Assembly: GCA_029465975.1 (NCBI GenBank)
Contig: CM055745.1
Span: forward strand, 1,997,788 to 2,061,787
Length of the DNA: 64,000 bases
Reading direction: 5' to 3'
DNA from: Dallia pectoralis
Lineage: Eukaryota; Chordata; Actinopteri; Esociformes; Umbridae
The translations under genes and the position numbers were made by a program. This document shows positions 61,671 through 64,000 of this stretch, one piece after another (position 1 is the first letter of the stretch; every line of letters starts with the position of its first letter). A model generated the notes under the pieces. That model did not search any database, was not told where the DNA came from, and worked only from the letters and a program-made list of their open reading frames with translations.

Positions 61671-61825
61671 AGAAGTTGGTCAGAAAGGTTACAGTCATGA
61701 ACACAATCATATATTACTCTCTCAAGTCGGGCTGTGGAATACAAGCTAGAGAGAAATATCATTCCATTTAATAGTCTCCCAAATGTACATACTTGTTGCA
61801 GTAGAGACAATCTGATGATGTCTAC
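61671..61825. other. Unique spacer between two arrays
   Basis: About 150 bp; nothing recognised. Confidence 0.5.
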
Positions 61826-64000
61826 GTTTATCAGACTGAATAAAGAGTTTACATTTATCAAACTAAATCAGGAGTTTACATTTATCAGACTAAATCAGGA
61901 GTATACATATATCAGACTGAATCAGGAGTATGCATTTATCAGACTGAATCAGGAGTATGCATTTATCAGACTGAATCAGGAGTATGCATTTATCAGACTG
62001 AATCAGGAGTATGCATTTATCAAACTGAATCAGGAGTATGCATTTATCAGACTGAATCAGGAGTATGCATTTATCAAACTGAATCAGGAGTATGAATTTA
62101 TCAGATTGAATCAGGAGTATACATTTATCAGATTGAATCAGGAGTATACATATATCAGATTGAATCAGGAGTATACATTTATCAGATTGAATCAGGAGTA
62201 TGCATTTATCAGATTGAATCAGGAGTATACATTTATCAGATTGAGTCAGGAGTATGCATTTATCAGACTGAATCAGGAGTATACATTTATCAAACTAAAT
62301 CAGGAGTATGCATTTATCAAACTAAATCAGGAGTATGCATTTATCAAACTGAATCAGGAGTATGCATTTATCAAACTGAATCAGGAGTTTGCATTTATCA
62401 GATTGAATCAGGAGTATGCATTTATCAGACTGAATCAGGAGTATGCATTTATCAGACTGAATCAGGAGTATGCATTTATCAAACTAAATCAGGAGTATGC
62501 ATTTATCAGACTGAATCAGGAGTATGCATTTATCAGACTGAATCAGGAGTATGCATTTATCAGACTGAATCAGGAGTATGCATTTATCAAAATCAGGAGT
62601 ATGCATTTATCAGATTGAATCAGGAGTATGCATTTATCAGATTGAATCAGGAGTATACATTTATCAGATTGAATCAGGAGTATGCATTTATCAGATTGAA
62701 TCAGGAGTATGCATTTATCAGATTGAATCAGGAGTATACATTTATCAGATTGAATCAGGAGTATGCATTTATCAGATTGAATCAGGAGTATGCATTTATC
62801 AGATTGAATCAGGAGTATGCATTTATCAGATTGAATCAGGAGTATGCATTTATCAGACTGAATCAGGAGTATGCATTTATCAGACTGAATCAGGAGTATG
62901 CATTTATCAGATTGAATCAGGAGTATACATTTATCAGATTGAATCAGGAGTATACATTTATCAGATTGAATCAGGAGTATACATTTATCAGATTGAATCA
63001 GGAGTATACATTTATCAGATTGAATCAGGAGTATACATTTATCAGATTGAATCAGGAGTATTTATCAGATTGAATCATTTTTATCAGAATTGAATCAGGA
63101 GTATATGCATTTATCAGATTGAATCAGGAGTATACATTTATCAGATTGAATCAGGAGTATGCATTTATCAGATTGAATCAGGAGTATGCATTTATCAGAT
63201 TGAATCAGGAGTATGCATTTATCAGATTGAATCAGGAGTATGCATTTATCAGACTGAATCAGGAGTATGCATTTATCAGATTGAATCAGGAGTATACATT
63301 TATCAGATTGAATCAGGAGTATACATTTATCAGATTGAATCAGGAGTATACATTTATCAGATTGAATCAGGAGTATACATTTATCAGATTGAATCAGGAG
63401 TATACATTTATCAGATTGAATCAGGAGTATTTGAATCAGGAGTATGCATTTATCAGATTGAATCAGAATCAGATTGAATCAGGAGTATGCATTTATCAGA
63501 TTGAATCAGGAGTATGCATTTATCAGATTGAATCAGGAGTATGCATTTATCACTGAATCAGGAGTATGCATTTATCAGACTGAATCAGAATATGCATTTA
63601 TCAGATTGAATCAGTACATTTATCAGATTGAATCAGGAGTATACATTTATCAATCAGGAGTATACATTTATCAGATTGAATCAGGAGTATTTACATTTAT
63701 CATTTATCAGATTGAATCAGGTATACATATATCAGTATCACATTTATCAGATGAATCAGGAGTATGCATTTATCAGACTGAATCAGGAGTATGCATTTAT
63801 CAGACTGAATCAGGAGTATGCATTTATCAAACTAAATCAGAGTATGATTTATCAGGAGTATGCATTTATCATGAATCAGGAGTATGCATTTATCAGATTG
63901 AATCAGGAGTATACATTTATCAGATTGAATCAGGAGTATGCATTTATCAGATTGAATCAGGAGTATGCATTTATCAGATTGAATCAGGAGTATACATTTA
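61826..64000. repeat. 27-bp minisatellite running off the window
   Basis: About 80 copies of a 27-bp unit, GAATCAGGAGTATGCATTTA plus TCAGACT or TCAGATT. Units become irregular at about 63060-63110 and 63430-63860, with truncated copies, then regular again. The right end lies outside the window. Confidence 0.97.

Noticed and set aside
59501..61771. Several overlapping ORFs of 100-413 codons
   Set aside because: All are readings of the 38-bp array in the three frames.

Overview
The window is vertebrate, almost certainly teleost fish, nuclear DNA. Genes are split into exons with GT/AG junctions. There is a 5S rRNA-derived SINE, a tRNA-derived SINE and a hAT-type MITE. The gene order matches a known vertebrate block: human 7q31 carries ASB15(+), LMOD2(+), WASL(-), HYAL4(+), and here I find asb15(+), lmod2(+), wasl-like exons(-) and a hyaluronidase(+) in the same order and orientation. 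I cannot name the species.

Layout. 1-8.1 kb: the 3' six exons of asb15 (ankyrin repeats plus SOCS box); one intron is a 5.6 kb minisatellite. 8.3-12.5 kb: two minisatellites, a short ATTGG-rich repeat and a SINE. 13.1-18.7 kb: lmod2 in three coding exons, with minisatellites in both introns. 19.1-20.8 kb: two minisatellites and a strong hairpin. 22.4-26.5 kb, minus strand: wasl-like exons (a basic linker exon, a GTPase-binding-region exon, and a proline-rich/WH2 exon). The last carries a stop and several reading-frame breaks, so I call the locus a probable pseudogene. 25.1-34.2 kb: three large minisatellites. 35.9-36.2 kb: a short unrecognised ORF. 38.6-43.1 kb: a hyaluronidase gene (hyal4/spam1 type) with three coding exons and an array in its 3' UTR. 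43.9-64.0 kb: no recognisable gene, but a series of minisatellites, a 5S-SINE and a MITE.

By my rough count about half of the window is tandem repeat with units of 12-64 bp. Most long open reading frames here are artefacts of repeat units whose length is a multiple of three, or that lack stops in a frame; they are not proteins.

The most interesting pattern is where several arrays sit. The lmod2 intron-1 array repeats the exon-2 splice acceptor together with the first bases of exon 2. The hyaluronidase array repeats the exon-2 splice donor together with the end of that exon. A short asb15 array begins at a splice donor and repeats donor-like sequence. The hyaluronidase 3'-UTR array repeats a near-poly(A) signal and ends at a real AATAAA. 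The wasl-like array repeats a coding segment between two WH2 motifs. Gene-processing signals and exon edges therefore appear to have seeded tandem expansion several times in one locus.

The intact genes fit a muscle-expressed pair (asb15, a cullin-5 E3 ligase substrate receptor, and lmod2, an actin-filament nucleator of sarcomeres) next to a cell-surface or secreted hyaluronidase. They share a neighbourhood but not a pathway.
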